From NCBI RefSeq assembly GCF_023272795.1, contig NZ_CP096829.1:2666001-2730000 (forward strand): a stretch of 64,000 bases of DNA, read 5' to 3'. A program made the translations under genes and the position numbers. Origin of the DNA: Flavobacterium humidisoli. GTDB lineage: Bacteria > Bacteroidota > Bacteroidia > Flavobacteriales > Flavobacteriaceae. Below are positions 63,724-64,000 of this stretch, one piece after another (positions within the stretch are counted from its first letter, which is position 1; the number at the start of each line of letters is the position of its first letter). Below the pieces are notes generated by a model. That model had not been told where the DNA came from. It ran no database searches and was given only the letters and a program-made list of their open reading frames with translations.

Positions 63724-64000
63724 ATGAAAAAAATTGAAATACTAATTGGATTTTTTGTTTTGATATTTTCCACCACTACTCTTTCTGCTCAACAAGATCC
63801 GCAATATACTCAATACATGTATAACATGAATGTTATAAATCCGGCTTATGCCGGTTCAAAAGGATTTACCACTATAGGCATCTTAGGAAGAACACAATGG
63901 GTAGGAGTACAAGGTGCACCAAAAACAGCAACATTATCTATAAATGGTCCTGTTGGAAAAAATGTGGGATTAGGATTTTCTGTTATCCACGATGAAATCG
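63724..64000 (+). CDS. PorP/SprF-family type IX secretion membrane protein (partial)
   Basis: The first 92 residues of an outer-membrane protein cut by the window edge: a signal peptide (MKKIEILIGFFVLIFSTTTLSAQ), then QDPQYTQYMYNMNVINPAYAGSKG, the opening of the PorP/SprF family. Members attach proteins with type B sorting domains to the cell surface, which fits the gene just upstream. Confidence 0.92.
   Translation, partial: MKKIEILIGFFVLIFSTTTLSAQQDPQYTQYMYNMNVINPAYAGSKGFTTIGILGRTQWVGVQGAPKTATLSINGPVGKNVGLGFSVIHDEI

Noticed and set aside
1-64000. CRISPR array
   Set aside because: No regular short direct repeats with unique spacers. The only regular repeats are coding repeats in the giant surface protein.

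Overview
The window looks like the chromosome of a Flavobacterium-type member of the Bacteroidetes. The evidence is an AT-rich sequence, a SusC/SusD pair, Bacteroidetes-type conjugation genes (DUF4134, DUF4133, TraG to TraN), tyrosine integrases of the IntDOT type, a giant surface protein with a type IX secretion sorting domain, and a PorP/SprF gene beside it.

Positions 1 to about 42,395 are the right-hand part of an integrative and conjugative element (ICE). From the left come small genes, then mobC, mobB and mobA on the minus strand, with a candidate oriT of nested hairpins just upstream of mobA (about 4,567-4,727). A cargo block follows (5.2-14.1 kb): a MauE-like membrane protein, a membrane-anchored protein of unknown function and a four-cysteine DUF6520-type exported peptide, facing a susC-susD-S9 peptidase operon. 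A structured non-coding leader (14.1-14.7 kb) separates this from an AT-rich defence island (14.7-20.6 kb) of a small HTH gene and four overlapping genes: hsdM, hsdS, an AAA/SMC-type ATPase and an HNH nuclease. No hsdR is present. The ATPase plus HNH pair resembles the Septu PtuA/PtuB pair, so this looks like a type I methylation and specificity module joined to a different effector. It is the best candidate here for an undescribed system.

Regulators follow (20.6-25.3 kb: a TPR-AraC membrane regulator, a lipoprotein, an AraC protein and an RteC-like protein), then an exported protein gene broken by three A-tract frameshifts (25.3-26.9 kb). The transfer operon runs from 27.1 to 37.9 kb (traE, traF, a solitary C5 methyltransferase, traG, traI, two paralogues, traJ, traK, traL, traM, traN). 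traJ and traL each carry an in-frame TAA, so the element may be defective or the sequence may contain errors. Two paralogous accessory proteins, two small winged-helix-like proteins around an excisionase-like protein, and the integrase close the element at a 21-bp copy of a tRNA 3' end (42,375-42,395).

From 42.4 to 50.6 kb is a decayed junction region: a polysaccharide deacetylase and a glycosyltransferase of very low GC, a degenerate tRNA-Ser-like gene, a second closely related integrase with its own tRNA-end remnant, an IS3-family transposase wreck and about 1.6 kb without genes. The rest is one 4,352-residue surface protein (about 15 PKD-like repeats, 19 DUF11 repeats split by 4 CshA-like repeats, type B sorting domain) and the start of a PorP/SprF gene cut by the window edge.

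All family assignments were made by reading motifs. No database search was run.
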